This document shows, piece by piece, positions 1 to 7,335 of a DNA stretch of 64,000 nucleotides. Where the stretch lies: contig NZ_CP009962.1 in the NCBI RefSeq assembly GCF_000786695.1, forward strand, positions 248,001-312,000, in the 5' to 3' direction. The notes beneath the pieces are model-generated. The model did no database searches, was not told where the DNA came from, and was given only the letters and a program-made list of their open reading frames with translations. Source of the stretch: Collimonas arenae. Its GTDB lineage: Bacteria; Pseudomonadota; Gammaproteobacteria; Burkholderiales; Burkholderiaceae_D. The number at the start of each line of letters is the position of its first letter. The first letter of the stretch is position 1. Both the position numbers and the translations under genes were made by a program.

Positions 1-14
1 CGGCTGATGTCGAT

Positions 15-317
15 TTAACCGTCGCTAGTGATCACAAGACAGCCCTTCATAATTCTGACTTCCACCGGCGAGTGTGGCGAAATCCCTGCACGCGCAATTC
101 CCTTGCCACCTAAACGAATCCACAAAACCTCGGGATCTTCTTCCTGATAAAAGGAAGCTGTGAGCCGGCTAGCTTCGTCTGTAGCCATTGGATCGGGGAT
201 GGTTTGTGTGGGATTTTGCTTGCTGACGTCAGGCGGATACGTCAACGTATCAATGGGATGATTTGGCGGAGGTGAGGCAGATGCGGATGATGCTTTTGCT
301 GCGCGGAAGCTAGTCAT
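15..317 (-). CDS. SymE-like type I toxin family protein
   Basis: A 100-residue protein with a disordered Ser/Pro-rich N-terminus (residues 1-60) and a C-terminal segment of about 35 residues. That segment contains LWIRLGGKGIARAGI, then VEVRIMKGCLVIT, the pattern of the SymE/AbrB-like SymE family (IRLxGxWLxxAGF, then V-V-x-PGxLVI). SymE proteins are SOS-linked RNA- or nucleoid-acting toxins controlled by an antisense RNA. The start at 317 is chosen because AAAGGAG lies seven bases upstream; the longer frame to 557 runs through a structured leader and is unlikely to be translated. The consensus Trp after the first Gly is Lys here. A toxic role is inferred from family only. Confidence 0.7.
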   Translation of the reverse strand: MTSFRAAKASSASASPPPNHPIDTLTYPPDVSKQNPTQTIPDPMATDEASRLTASFYQEEDPEVLWIRLGGKGIARAGISPHSPVEVRIMKGCLVITSDG

Positions 318-334
318 TGCGGACTCCTTTGGGT

Positions 335-540
335 GGCAGTTAAGCCGCTTCCCGCTTCCTAACGGGAGGGCGGCAAATAGCAGGGTAGGAAGACCGGCAC
401 CCAAAAGCAAACCGGCAGCCCGAAGGCTCCCCACCATCGCCGCCCATAGAGAACGCGCAATGGTGCTCGCACAAAAAAAACCGCATGACGCGGCTTGTGC
501 GCTTTTGAGTATTCGGGCTTCCCAACCCGGCCCCTTCTTT
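335..540 (-). ncRNA. Putative C4-like structured antisense leader of the SymE-like gene
   Basis: The leader just upstream of the toxin ribosome site is rich in stems. Reading the minus strand, GCACAAGCCGCG at about 495-510 pairs with a CGCGGTTTTTTTTGTGC-like arm, giving a GCACAA/TTGTGC outer stem and a CCGC/GCGG inner stem. A second stem (GCCGC...GCGGC with CCCG/CGGG inside, about 346-375) sits directly before the AAAGGAG. CTTCCTA at about 385-392 is exactly complementary to TAGGAAG in the loop of that stem, so alternative pairing is possible. This layout resembles phage P1/P4 C4 antisense RNAs and the leaders of Icd-like genes. A degenerate relative lies at 2400-2463. Assignment to C4 is from memory of the family. 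Confidence 0.42.
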
Positions 541-557
541 TTCAGGGACGGCGTCAC

Positions 558-1134
558 TATAAACGCTAATGAATGCTATGACAATTCTACTCGGATCAAT
601 AGTCTGAGATATTCGGAAGATTCGTATAGGTGAAAATTTCGGAGCTGAAGGAGGAAGAGTACAAGTTCAGGGCAGATCTTGTAATGACATATCGCTCCAT
701 TTTTAAGCATCTTAATCTTCATACTGGCTCGATATTTGGCACAACTTATTTCATGGAATACGTCATTGTATGGCTTGATCCCGGTCTCTTTCGTTCCGAA
801 TGCGTATGGCCAGTTCCGTGGCGGTGGCAGTCTAGTGGGATATTTTCATGAGAGCAATTTTTCTCAAAAAATTTCACCTCGTGAAAGTACTTATATTGAA
901 GTATTTCTACATAAATTTATCTAAAAACGCGTTGATAGGATAGGTGGAAGTATATTTAGAAGTATTTTTCATGATTATAAATATGCAAAAATAACTTTAA
1001 AATCAATTAGTTATAATGTTTTGACTTAATTTTTACTTAGAAATAAAAATGTACTTTTAGATTAAGTATTAAAAAAACGTTGCAAAACATATGGGTGGCA
1101 AGTACACTGCGACTTATTCGTAAAGGAGTACGTC
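558..1134. other. AT-rich intergenic stretch with possible broken gene
   Basis: No intact gene is convincing. A GTG-started frame at 630-851 begins plausibly (MKISELKEEEYKFRADLV) but loses protein-like character after about 40 residues. A frame at 736-924 contains FVPNAYGQFRGGGSL, so the two could be pieces of one frameshifted gene. From about 880 to 1080 the DNA is strikingly AT-rich (runs such as TTATAATGTTTTGACTTAATTTTTAC) compared with the GC-rich genes elsewhere. This is typical of horizontally acquired or silenced DNA and probably supplies the promoter of the gene at 1135. Confidence 0.4.
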
Positions 1135-1917
1135 ATGGTCGCAATCAAAAAGAAGCCAAATCCACGTTCGCCAAATATGCCATTGGACGATGCTCTTGCG
1201 CGGGCCCTCAAAGTGTATCAAGCGGAAGGTCGACACTCTGCACCGAACGAAGTTGTTATGAAGCATTTGGGCTACAACGGGAAGAATGGTGCTGCATTGC
1301 AGGCGGTGGCATCCATCCGGTATTGGGGGCTTGTAGAGCGTCCTAGGGACGGCCAGCTAATGGTTTCTAAGACCTTTGAAGATTTTCAGTTCACGCCTGA
1401 TCCAGCTCACAAGCAGGAGTTGCTTATTGGTTTTCTGAAAAGCCCGCCACTGTATGCGGAGCTATTGGAAAAATATGCTGATAGATTACCATCGGATGGG
1501 AATTTGAAATTCGATCTCATTCAGAGGGGCTTTGATCCTGCAGCAGCGGATACGGTGGTGGGAATTTTCAAGCGATCTGTCGAATTTGTTCGTTATTACG
1601 ACGTAGTTGGGCAGCCTAAGGGGCAAGTCGAGTCAGTTGTGGAGAAGACGACTGAGGATATCGTGACTGAGGGGGGCGATATACGGCCCCAGGTTGCGCC
1701 TGTGGGGCAAGAGCTTCCGCGTTATCAATTTAGCGGTGTTAGTGGAAGCCATTTAGATGAGGGAATGGATCGAGTACCGGTGAAATTGGCTGGCGGCAGG
1801 CGAGCATTTCTTGAGATTCCGACTCCGTTTTATTTGGCTGATAAGGAGCGTCTTAAGGCTTACATTGATTTCCACTTGGCGGACGATGAAGATGTGCCGC
1901 AAACAGATGGTAAGTAG
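1135..1917 (+). CDS. Conserved hypothetical protein, 260 aa
   Basis: I do not recognise a named family. The start ATG follows AAAGGAG with good spacing. Residues 1-75 are basic and look like a winged-helix-type fold (KPNPRSPNMPLDDALARALKV, then a helix-rich segment ending ASIRYWGLVERP), suggesting a DNA-binding or replication-initiator-like domain. Residues 100-140 contain PPLYAELLEKYADRLPSD and LIQRGFDPAAADTVVG. The C-terminal part includes a VPVKLAGGRRAFLEIPTPFYLADKERLKAYIDF segment. No membrane segment or signal peptide is seen. The gene sits between AT-rich DNA and a strong terminator, next to a SymE-like toxin, so it is probably accessory. Codon use is visibly more AT-rich than in the core genes to the right. 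Confidence 0.75.
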   Translation: MVAIKKKPNPRSPNMPLDDALARALKVYQAEGRHSAPNEVVMKHLGYNGKNGAALQAVASIRYWGLVERPRDGQLMVSKTFEDFQFTPDPAHKQELLIGFLKSPPLYAELLEKYADRLPSDGNLKFDLIQRGFDPAAADTVVGIFKRSVEFVRYYDVVGQPKGQVESVVEKTTEDIVTEGGDIRPQVAPVGQELPRYQFSGVSGSHLDEGMDRVPVKLAGGRRAFLEIPTPFYLADKERLKAYIDFHLADDEDVPQTDGK

Positions 1918-1928
1918 GAAAGGAAAAG

Positions 1929-1959
1929 GGCCGGCACAGTTAGCGCTGTGCTGGCCCTT
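1929..1959 (+). terminator. Strong hairpin terminator after the 260-aa gene
   Basis: GGGCCGGCACAG, a short loop, then CTGTGCTGGCCCTT form a 12-bp stem with one wobble, eleven bases after the stop codon. On the minus strand the same stem is followed by CTTTTCCTTTCC, so it could also end transcription from the right. Confidence 0.75.
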
Positions 1960-2078
1960 AATCTCCCCGGACAAATGGACTGTCCAACGGGAGGCCGGGA
2001 AAGACCCGATTACATTGCAGGCGCATTATTGTGCTATCGGTCTCTGGTGTCAAGAGTCCTTGGATTATGGAGGCCTTT

Positions 2079-2213
2079 ATGGTCGCATCCAACCGTCCGG
2101 CTCCCCCTGGGTTTCGCTGGGTTTGCTGTAAGAGCTTCAAGCACTGGAGAAGCGGAAAATTAGTGTACCCAAAGAGTGGCGATTGTTTCATGTTCTTGGT
2201 ACGCGCTAAATAG
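2079..2213 (+). CDS. Small conserved hypothetical protein, 44 aa
   Basis: A 44-residue protein beginning MVASNRPAPPGFRWVCCKSF and ending FMFLVRAK. The PAPPGFRWV opening, the central HWR-x-GKLVYP and the C-terminal FLVRA match a short protein recurring in Burkholderiales genomes with no known function. GGAGG lies five bases before the ATG, supporting this start over upstream ATGs. It is followed by the degenerate leader-like copy, so it belongs to the same accessory patch. Function unknown. Confidence 0.55.
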   Translation: MVASNRPAPPGFRWVCCKSFKHWRSGKLVYPKSGDCFMFLVRAK

Positions 2214-2507
2214 GCTGGCTGAAAGTTATTTCATCACCTAGAGTATGCTTCTTGATTCCATTCCACGAGCGGTGAGGTCGCATCGTGATTCCTTGGTGGA
2301 TGTCGTAGCGAGTGCTTTCGACATCCCACTTCCCTGATCTCGGCGACAATCGAGCAAGTAAAGTTAAGGGCCACAAATTCAGGGTTAGATCTCGCGATCC
2401 ATAGGGGCAATGGTATGCGTACAAAAGACGCATGATGCGGTTTGTGTGTTTGTGGGCTGTCAAAAAATCCGGCCTCTGCTAAGAGAATTCCCAAAAACGG
2501 AGCAAAC
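2214..2507 (-). repeat. Degenerate second copy of the C4-like/Icd-like leader
   Basis: About 2402-2463 repeats the pattern seen at 450-510: CCATAG, GCAATGGT, then GTACAAAA, CGCATGATGCGG and TTTGTG. The inner stem is CGCA/TGCG here and CCGC/GCGG in the first copy, so both arms have changed together and pairing is kept, which suggests selection on RNA structure at some time. No SymE-like frame lies downstream on this strand. A separate stem, GTGGATGTCG with CGACATCCCAC (one bulge), lies at 2296-2329. No other gene is seen in this gap. Confidence 0.45.
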
Positions 2508-2960
2508 TTACGCACTAAACCGCACCGCCTGCCGCGCCAGCAAACGCCAATGCCCATCAAGCTTCTTCCAAACCATCAAAATCTTCAGCGACACATTTCC
2601 CGGTTTTCCTGAATCATTGGTAACGGCGACAAAGGTGTGCCGCACCACCGCCGTGTCCTGCACGATTCGGATGCTTTGGTCGGACAAGGCGATACTGGAA
2701 AAATCAGATTTTCCGCTGACGAGGGCATCGACGAATTCTGTCTTGTCCTGCACCTTTCCATTTGAATGGCCATAGCTCAGTTCATCCATCACCAGCGACT
2801 TCAACGTCGCGCCATCGCCGGGATGGTTCATCGCTGCACGCAAAGTTTCGACAACATCCGCTACCGCTTGCTGCTCATCTACTGGCGTGGCCGCCGCTCC
2901 TTGTGCAATCGCCATGGAACAAACCATCGCGATGCATAACATCATCCATTTTTTGAACAT
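2508..2960 (-). CDS. Secreted NTF2-like (SnoaL/DUF4440-type) protein
   Basis: A 150-residue protein with a clear signal peptide (MFKKWMMLCIAMVCSMAIAQGAAA, probable cleavage near residue 23). The mature part has the helix-then-curved-sheet pattern of the NTF2-like superfamily: VADVVETLRAAMNHPGDGATLKSLVMDELSYGHSNG, KTEFVDALVSGKSDF, and a final VSLKILMVWKKLDGHWRLLARQAVRF, where the LDGHWRLLARQ motif is typical of DUF4440/SnoaL_3 proteins. Such exported domains bind small ligands or act as uncharacterised hydrolases or isomerases. It is transcribed alone. Family assignment is good; the substrate cannot be inferred. Confidence 0.75.
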   Translation of the reverse strand: MFKKWMMLCIAMVCSMAIAQGAAATPVDEQQAVADVVETLRAAMNHPGDGATLKSLVMDELSYGHSNGKVQDKTEFVDALVSGKSDFSSIALSDQSIRIVQDTAVVRHTFVAVTNDSGKPGNVSLKILMVWKKLDGHWRLLARQAVRFSA

Positions 2961-3082
2961 TGAAGTCTCCTGAGGATTGGCAATTCGTTTTTCTTATCAG
3001 CCATCAAGCTGTCGGCAGAACTTGATCGTTCTGAAAACGGCATGGCAATCGGCGGTTTCGCGCCACCGATCGCCATGCTTGT

Positions 3083-4660
3083 TTAAGTCGCCAGCAAAGC
3101 ACCGTCAACCAGGCGCGACAAGCCCAGTGGATTGCCATCTTGCAGGGCCGCCGGCAGCAAGTCGGCGGGCAGATCCTGATAGCACACCGGCCGCAGGAAG
3201 CGATCGATTGCGCTGGCGCCGACCGAGGTACTGCGGCTGTCGGAGGTGGCCGGGAACGGGCCGCCATGCACCATCGCGTAGGACACTTCGACGCCGGTCG
3301 GAAAGCCGTTCACCAGGATGCGGCCAGCCTTGCGTTCAAGGGTTGGCAGCAGTTTTTTGGCCAGCGCATGGTCGGTTGCATCTAGTTGCAGCGTCGCCGT
3401 TAATTGCCCGGCCAGGTGTTCTGCCACGGCGCGCATTTCATCTTCATTCTTGCAGGCGACGATCAGCGAGCTGGGGCCGAAGATTTCATCTTCCAGTTGC
3501 TCGCTGGCCAGGAAGGTTGCGGCGTCGGTGGCAAACAATGCTGCCTGTGCGGCGCATGGGCCGGTTGCCGCCAGGCCTTGGCCGACGCTCTCAACGCCGG
3601 CAATGGCGCGCATGCGTTCGACGCCGCTGACATAGGCGCTGTGGATGCCGGGGGTCAGCATGGTGCCGGCGGCTTTGGCTTTCAATGCATTGGATGCGGC
3701 TTCCTGGAACTGCGCCAGGTGTTCGCCTGCCAGGCCGATCACCAGGCCGGGGTTGGTGCAGAACTGGCCGACGCCCATGGTCAGCGAATCGACGAAGGCG
3801 CTGCCGATTTGCGCGGCGCGCGCGGCCAGGGCGTTTGGCAGCAGGAACATCGGGTTGATGCTGCTCATTTCTGCGTAGACCGGGATCGGTTCACGGCGCT
3901 GTGCAGCGGCGCGCATCAGGGCCAGGCCGCCCTGGCGTGAGCCGGTGAAGCCGACTGCCTTGATGGCGGGATGGCTGACCAGTGCTTGTCCAACTGCGTT
4001 GCCATTGCCGATGATGAGGGAGAACACGCCTTCGGGCAGTTTGCAGGTGGCGACGGCTTGCTGGATCACGCGGCCGACCAGTTCGGAAGTGCCGGGATGG
4101 GCGCTGTGGGCTTTGACGACGACCGGGCAACCGGCGGCCAGCGCCGCTGCGGTGTCGCCGCCGGCGACTGAGAACGCTAGCGGGAAGTTGCTGGCGCCGA
4201 AGACGGCGACCGGACCGAGGGCGATCTTGCGCAGGCGCAGGTCGGAGCGGGGTGGGGTGCGTTCTGGCAGCGCGGAATCGAGGGTGGCGTTGAGGTAGTG
4301 GCCGTCGCGGATGACTTTGGCGAACAGGCGTAGCTGGCCGACGGTGCGGGCGCGCTCGCCTTCTAAGCGGGCGGTTGGGAGGCCGGATTCCTGGGTGGCG
4401 CGTTCGATGAGTTGCGGGCCTAGGGCCAGGATGCCGGTGGCGATTTCTTCCAGGAAGCTGGCGCGTTGTTCTTGCGTTGTTTCGCGGTAGGTGTCGAAGG
4501 CTTGTTGGGCTAGGGTGCAGGCTTGGTCTACGTTTGTTTGGGTGCCTGCGCCGAAGTCGGGGGTGATTTTTTCGTTGGTGGCGGGGTTGATGGCTTGGAA
4601 TGTGCCTTCTTGGCCTTTTATTGCGGATTGGCCGATTAGCATTTCGCCGGTGATGTTCAT
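3083..4660 (-). CDS. 2,5-dioxovalerate (alpha-ketoglutarate semialdehyde) dehydrogenase
   Basis: A 525-residue aldehyde dehydrogenase of the NADP-dependent alpha-ketoglutarate semialdehyde type, oxidising 2,5-dioxopentanoate to 2-oxoglutarate, the last step of D-glucarate/galactarate breakdown. Visible catalytic residues are the ASNFP asparagine (Asn158), the general base in YAEMSSINP (Glu264) and the nucleophile in GQFCTNPG (Cys301). The FTGS cofactor motif is at 238-241. The N-terminus [10 protein letters not shown] and total length match this subfamily rather than the 480-residue succinate-semialdehyde group. AAGGA lies upstream of the start. It follows the kdgD-type gene in the same direction but is separated from it by 550 bp of repeats. 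Confidence 0.9.
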   Translation of the reverse strand: MNITGEMLIGQSAIKGQEGTFQAINPATNEKITPDFGAGTQTNVDQACTLAQQAFDTYRETTQEQRASFLEEIATGILALGPQLIERATQESGLPTARLEGERARTVGQLRLFAKVIRDGHYLNATLDSALPERTPPRSDLRLRKIALGPVAVFGASNFPLAFSVAGGDTAAALAAGCPVVVKAHSAHPGTSELVGRVIQQAVATCKLPEGVFSLIIGNGNAVGQALVSHPAIKAVGFTGSRQGGLALMRAAAQRREPIPVYAEMSSINPMFLLPNALAARAAQIGSAFVDSLTMGVGQFCTNPGLVIGLAGEHLAQFQEAASNALKAKAAGTMLTPGIHSAYVSGVERMRAIAGVESVGQGLAATGPCAAQAALFATDAATFLASEQLEDEIFGPSSLIVACKNEDEMRAVAEHLAGQLTATLQLDATDHALAKKLLPTLERKAGRILVNGFPTGVEVSYAMVHGGPFPATSDSRSTSVGASAIDRFLRPVCYQDLPADLLPAALQDGNPLGLSRLVDGALLAT

Positions 4661-4701
4661 TTATCTGTCCTTGGTGTTTTGGTCAATTCGGGAGGACGCA
4701 G

Positions 4702-4761
4702 TTAAATGGGGTCGGAGTTTTTTTTCGCGGTTTTTGCGAAAATTACTCTGACCCCTTTTAA
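4702..4761. repeat. REP-like inverted repeat (GGGGTCGGAGT / ACTCTGACCCC)
   Basis: Arms of 17 bases (TTAAATGGGGTCGGAGT and ACTCTGACCCCTTTTAA) match at 15 positions around an inner stem TTTTCGC/GCGAAAA. The 60-bp unit resembles dispersed REP-type palindromes of beta- and gammaproteobacteria. No coding potential. Confidence 0.6.
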
Positions 4762-4861
4762 CGGGCCACGGAGTACGTGCGTTGGTATTTGGATGTTCGG
4801 TCGTCGTTACTTGAAAAGGTTGCTACTCCGTGGATGCTTGCCGGGGGTAGCCCGGCAGCTA

Positions 4862-4895
4862 GTTACTTTTTCTTGCTTCGCCAAGAAAAAGTAAC
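4862..4895. repeat. Perfect 14-bp inverted repeat hairpin
   Basis: GTTACTTTTTCTTG and CAAGAAAAAGTAAC are exact inverse complements separated by six bases (CTTCGC). The flanks (GGCAGCTA before, CAAAAAGAAGGCGACC after) belong to a dispersed intergenic repeat that I recall as common in betaproteobacteria. It may act as a terminator or mRNA-stabilising structure. Confidence 0.6.
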
Positions 4896-5057
4896 CAAAA
4901 AGAAGGCGACCGCAAAGCCCTTGCCTTCCCTTCGGTCAGGTCCCCAAAAGAGGTGCGTGCCAGTCGGGTGGGACACAAACTCGCTGCGCTCAAACATGTG
5001 CCCCACAATTCCCGACAGTCACGCGCCTCTTTTGGCAAGTTCTCAATGCGGGGTAGT

Positions 5058-5173
5058 TCAACAGCAACGGCAACTTCAAGAGCAACGGCAACTGCAACTT
5101 CAAGAGCAACTGCAACTTCAAAAGCAGCTTCAACTTCAAAAACAACGGCAACTTCAACGTCAAAAGCAGCAAC
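5058..5173. repeat. Degenerate short tandem repeat, CAACTTCAA(A/G)AGCAACGG-type
   Basis: About 115 bp made of variants of a 6-bp CAACNN theme (CAACGG, CAACTT, CAAGAG, CAACTG, CAAAAG) in higher-order units of 12-18 bp. The minus-strand frame would be Leu/Lys-rich and has no plausible start, so this is not treated as coding. It lies between two genes of one catabolic pathway. Confidence 0.6.
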
Positions 5174-5212
5174 CCCGCGTTTTTTTGCGTGGGCTGCGCT
5201 GCTGCTTGGTAA

Positions 5213-6124
5213 TTACTGCGGTCCTTGCGCCAGGATCAGGGTTTTCAGTTGTTCGCGTTCTTCTGCGTTCAGGTCGATCAGCGGTGTGCGTACCGGGCCG
5301 CCGTCGTGGCCGACGATGGTGGCGCCGGCTTTGACGATGCTTACTGCGTAGCCGGCTTTTTTGTTGCGGATTGCCAGGTAGGGCAGGAAGAAGTTGTCTA
5401 GCAGGCGGCCGGTGGTGGCGTGGTCGTCGGTTTTGATGGCGTTGTAGAAATCGATTGCCAGTTTTGGCAGGAAATTGAATACGGCCGATGAATAGACTGG
5501 TACGCCTAGCGCTTTGTAGGGGGCTGCAAAGAGTTCGGCTGTCGGCAAGCCGCCCAGGTAGGTCAGGCGATCGCCGAGGCGGCGGCGGATTGAGACCATC
5601 AGTTCGATGTCGCCGATGCCGTCTTTAAAACCGATCAGGTTGGGGCAGCGGGCAGCCAGGGTTTCCATCGAATCGGCATTCAGGCGGCAGATGCCGCGGT
5701 TGTAGACGACGACGCCGAATTTGACCGATTTGCATACCGCTTCCACGTGCGCCAGCAAACCGTCTTGCGAGGCTTCTGTCAGGTAGTGGGGCATCAGCAG
5801 GATGCCTTGTGCGCCTAGGCGTTCGGCTTCTTGCGCAAATGCGATGGCGGTGCGGGTCGGGCCGCCGGCGCCGGCCAGGATCGGGACTTTGCCGCGGCAG
5901 GTTTCTACCGCCAGCCGTACTACGTCGGAATACTCAGAGGTGGTGAGCGAGAAAAATTCGCCAGTGCCGCCTGCCACGAACAAGGCGCTCGCACCGTAGG
6001 GAGCCAGCCATTCCAGGCGCTCGGCGTAGGTGCTCGGGCGGAAGTCGCCTTGCGCATCGAAGTCGGTAATCGGGAAGGACAACAGGCCGGAGGACAGTGT
6101 TTGCTTGAGTTCTTGAGGATTCAT
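5213..6124 (-). CDS. kdgD: 5-dehydro-4-deoxyglucarate dehydratase
   Basis: A 303-residue member of the DapA/NAL class I aldolase-like family that dehydrates and decarboxylates 5-keto-4-deoxy-D-glucarate to 2,5-dioxopentanoate. The barrel is visible from [15 protein letters not shown] (phosphate-type loop GGTGEF, 52-57) through VVVYNRGIC (Tyr141) to [11 protein letters not shown], where Lys167 forms the Schiff base. The GEFFSLT and [10 protein letters not shown] signatures separate it from dihydrodipicolinate synthase. Its product is the substrate of the dehydrogenase at 3083-4660, downstream in the same direction. The upstream gap holds an operator-like site at 6208-6227 shared with the transporter promoter. 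Confidence 0.92.
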   Translation of the reverse strand: MNPQELKQTLSSGLLSFPITDFDAQGDFRPSTYAERLEWLAPYGASALFVAGGTGEFFSLTTSEYSDVVRLAVETCRGKVPILAGAGGPTRTAIAFAQEAERLGAQGILLMPHYLTEASQDGLLAHVEAVCKSVKFGVVVYNRGICRLNADSMETLAARCPNLIGFKDGIGDIELMVSIRRRLGDRLTYLGGLPTAELFAAPYKALGVPVYSSAVFNFLPKLAIDFYNAIKTDDHATTGRLLDNFFLPYLAIRNKKAGYAVSIVKAGATIVGHDGGPVRTPLIDLNAEEREQLKTLILAQGPQ

Positions 6125-6207
6125 GGTCTCGTCATGGGTAGTGCTGCGGTTGATAACGGAACGCCGCTGCTCGCTGTTGTCATGAGGCGTTTGGCGTTTC
6201 GACTTAA

Positions 6208-6227
6208 GTTATCAGTCATCGTACAAC
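6208..6227. promoter_or_regulatory. Operator-like site upstream of kdgD (GTTAT-N10-ACAAC)
   Basis: An imperfect palindrome 84 bp before the kdgD start. All but one of its 20 bases recur, inverted, at 7214-7233 in the FadR/transporter intergenic region. Sharing between exactly the two promoter regions of the pathway, next to a GntR-family gene, suggests the binding site of that regulator. Function inferred. Confidence 0.6.
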
Positions 6228-6388
6228 AAAGATTTGCAGTACGCAAGCATGTGTCGTTATCGATTTAATCGGGAAGTGGGGGTATTGCAGGCCGCAGAGC
6301 GGAGGATGCCGGTTGTTCCGGCGGCATTGCGCCGGCCGGAAAAGAGATTTGTCGCCGGAACTTGGGGCGCCGGCGGGCGGTGGGCGGT

Positions 6389-7147
6389 TTAGGGCATCGG
6401 CGCCATGCTGTCTTGTACTTTACGCAAGCGTTCGCGGCTGTTGCTCAGGTGGGTGCGCATGGCGGCGCGGGCGGTCTCGGGGTCCTGGCGCACAATGGCA
6501 TTGTAGATATCTTCATGCTCGCGGTGCACGCGGTCGAGATAGGCGGCCGGATCGTCATGCGCCAGCCGCGCCGAATTGATGCGGGTGCGTGGAATGATGG
6601 TGGTGCCGAGCTGGGTCAGGATGTCGACAAAGTAGCGGTTGCCGGTAGCTTGGGCGATGTGCAGGTGGAATTGCACGTCGGCGGCGACTGAGTCGCCATG
6701 TTCGTGCGCGCTCTTCTGGAAGGCGTCCAGCGCCTGCCGCATCAGCGCCAGTTGTTCCTCGTTGCGCCGCGCCGCCGCTAGCCCCGCGGCTTCGGCTTCG
6801 AGGCTGATGCGCAGTTCCAGGATCGCCAGGATGTCGCGCATGGTGATCACGGTTTCCGGATCGATGTCAAAATTACCGCTGCTGCTGGCGGCAAGTACAA
6901 AGGTGCCGATACCGTGCCGGGTCTCTACCAGTCCGGAGGCTTGCAGGTGTGAAATCGCTTCGCGGATGACCGTGCGGCTGACGCCCTGGGTACGCATCAG
7001 TTCCGACTCGGTCGGTAACTTGTCACCGGGTTTGCTGGTGCCGTCGCGAATGCTGTCGGCGATGCTGGCGACCACGCTCTGGGCCAGGTTGCGGTGCTTT
7101 TTGCGCGGGGCGCTTGGGGCGAGCGAGAGATTGAGCGGTGTATTCAT
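6389..7147 (-). CDS. FadR/GntR-family transcriptional regulator of the sugar-acid locus
   Basis: A 252-residue regulator. Residues 20-88 form the GntR winged helix (SIRDGTSKPGDKLPTESELMRTQGVSRTVIREAISHLQASGLVETRHGIGTFV). Residues 105-240 form the all-helical FCD ligand domain, with metal-binding-type positions in DVQFHLHIAQATGN and the terminal EHEDIYNAIVRQDPETARAAMRTHL. FadR-type regulators sense acids and usually repress neighbouring catabolic genes. It lies between kdgD (same strand) and the divergent transporter operon, and a near-identical 20-bp site occurs on both sides of it. No strong ribosome site precedes the ATG, so the start is moderately sure. Likely effector: glucarate, galactarate or a pathway intermediate (inferred). 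Confidence 0.88.
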   Translation of the reverse strand: MNTPLNLSLAPSAPRKKHRNLAQSVVASIADSIRDGTSKPGDKLPTESELMRTQGVSRTVIREAISHLQASGLVETRHGIGTFVLAASSSGNFDIDPETVITMRDILAILELRISLEAEAAGLAAARRNEEQLALMRQALDAFQKSAHEHGDSVAADVQFHLHIAQATGNRYFVDILTQLGTTIIPRTRINSARLAHDDPAAYLDRVHREHEDIYNAIVRQDPETARAAMRTHLSNSRERLRKVQDSMAPMP

Positions 7148-7213
7148 GGGCGGGGCCGCGGTTTGGTAAATCTAGTTGCTAAATTATTTTTGGCTGATTA
7201 TACTACGAATCAA

Positions 7214-7233
7214 GTTGTAGGATGACTGATAAC
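7214..7233. promoter_or_regulatory. Operator-like site in the FadR/transporter intergenic region
   Basis: GTTGTAGG...CTGATAAC, the inverse complement of the site at 6208-6227 with a single difference. It lies between the divergent starts at 7147 and 7336, and a further half-like CTGATGCTACAA follows at 7242. It is well placed for control of both the regulator and the transporter-dehydratase operon. Confidence 0.6.
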
Positions 7234-7335
7234 ACTCAACGGCTGATGCTACAAAAATGAGCACATAACACTAAAAATAGTGCCTGGAAGCTATTCCAAC
7301 GCTGGCCTTAACGCCGGCAACGACAGGAGACGTAG

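Noticed and set aside
318..557. N-terminal extension of the SymE-like frame (to a start at 557)
   Set aside because: It runs through a strongly structured leader, has no ribosome site, and a good AAAGGAG precedes the ATG at 317.
3004..4298. Several plus-strand frames over the semialdehyde dehydrogenase
   Set aside because: All are shadows of a clear aldehyde dehydrogenase with its catalytic residues on the minus strand.
5058..5173. CAACNN repeat region considered as a CRISPR array
   Set aside because: Units are 6-18 bp, degenerate and contiguous, with no spacers of constant length and no cas genes.
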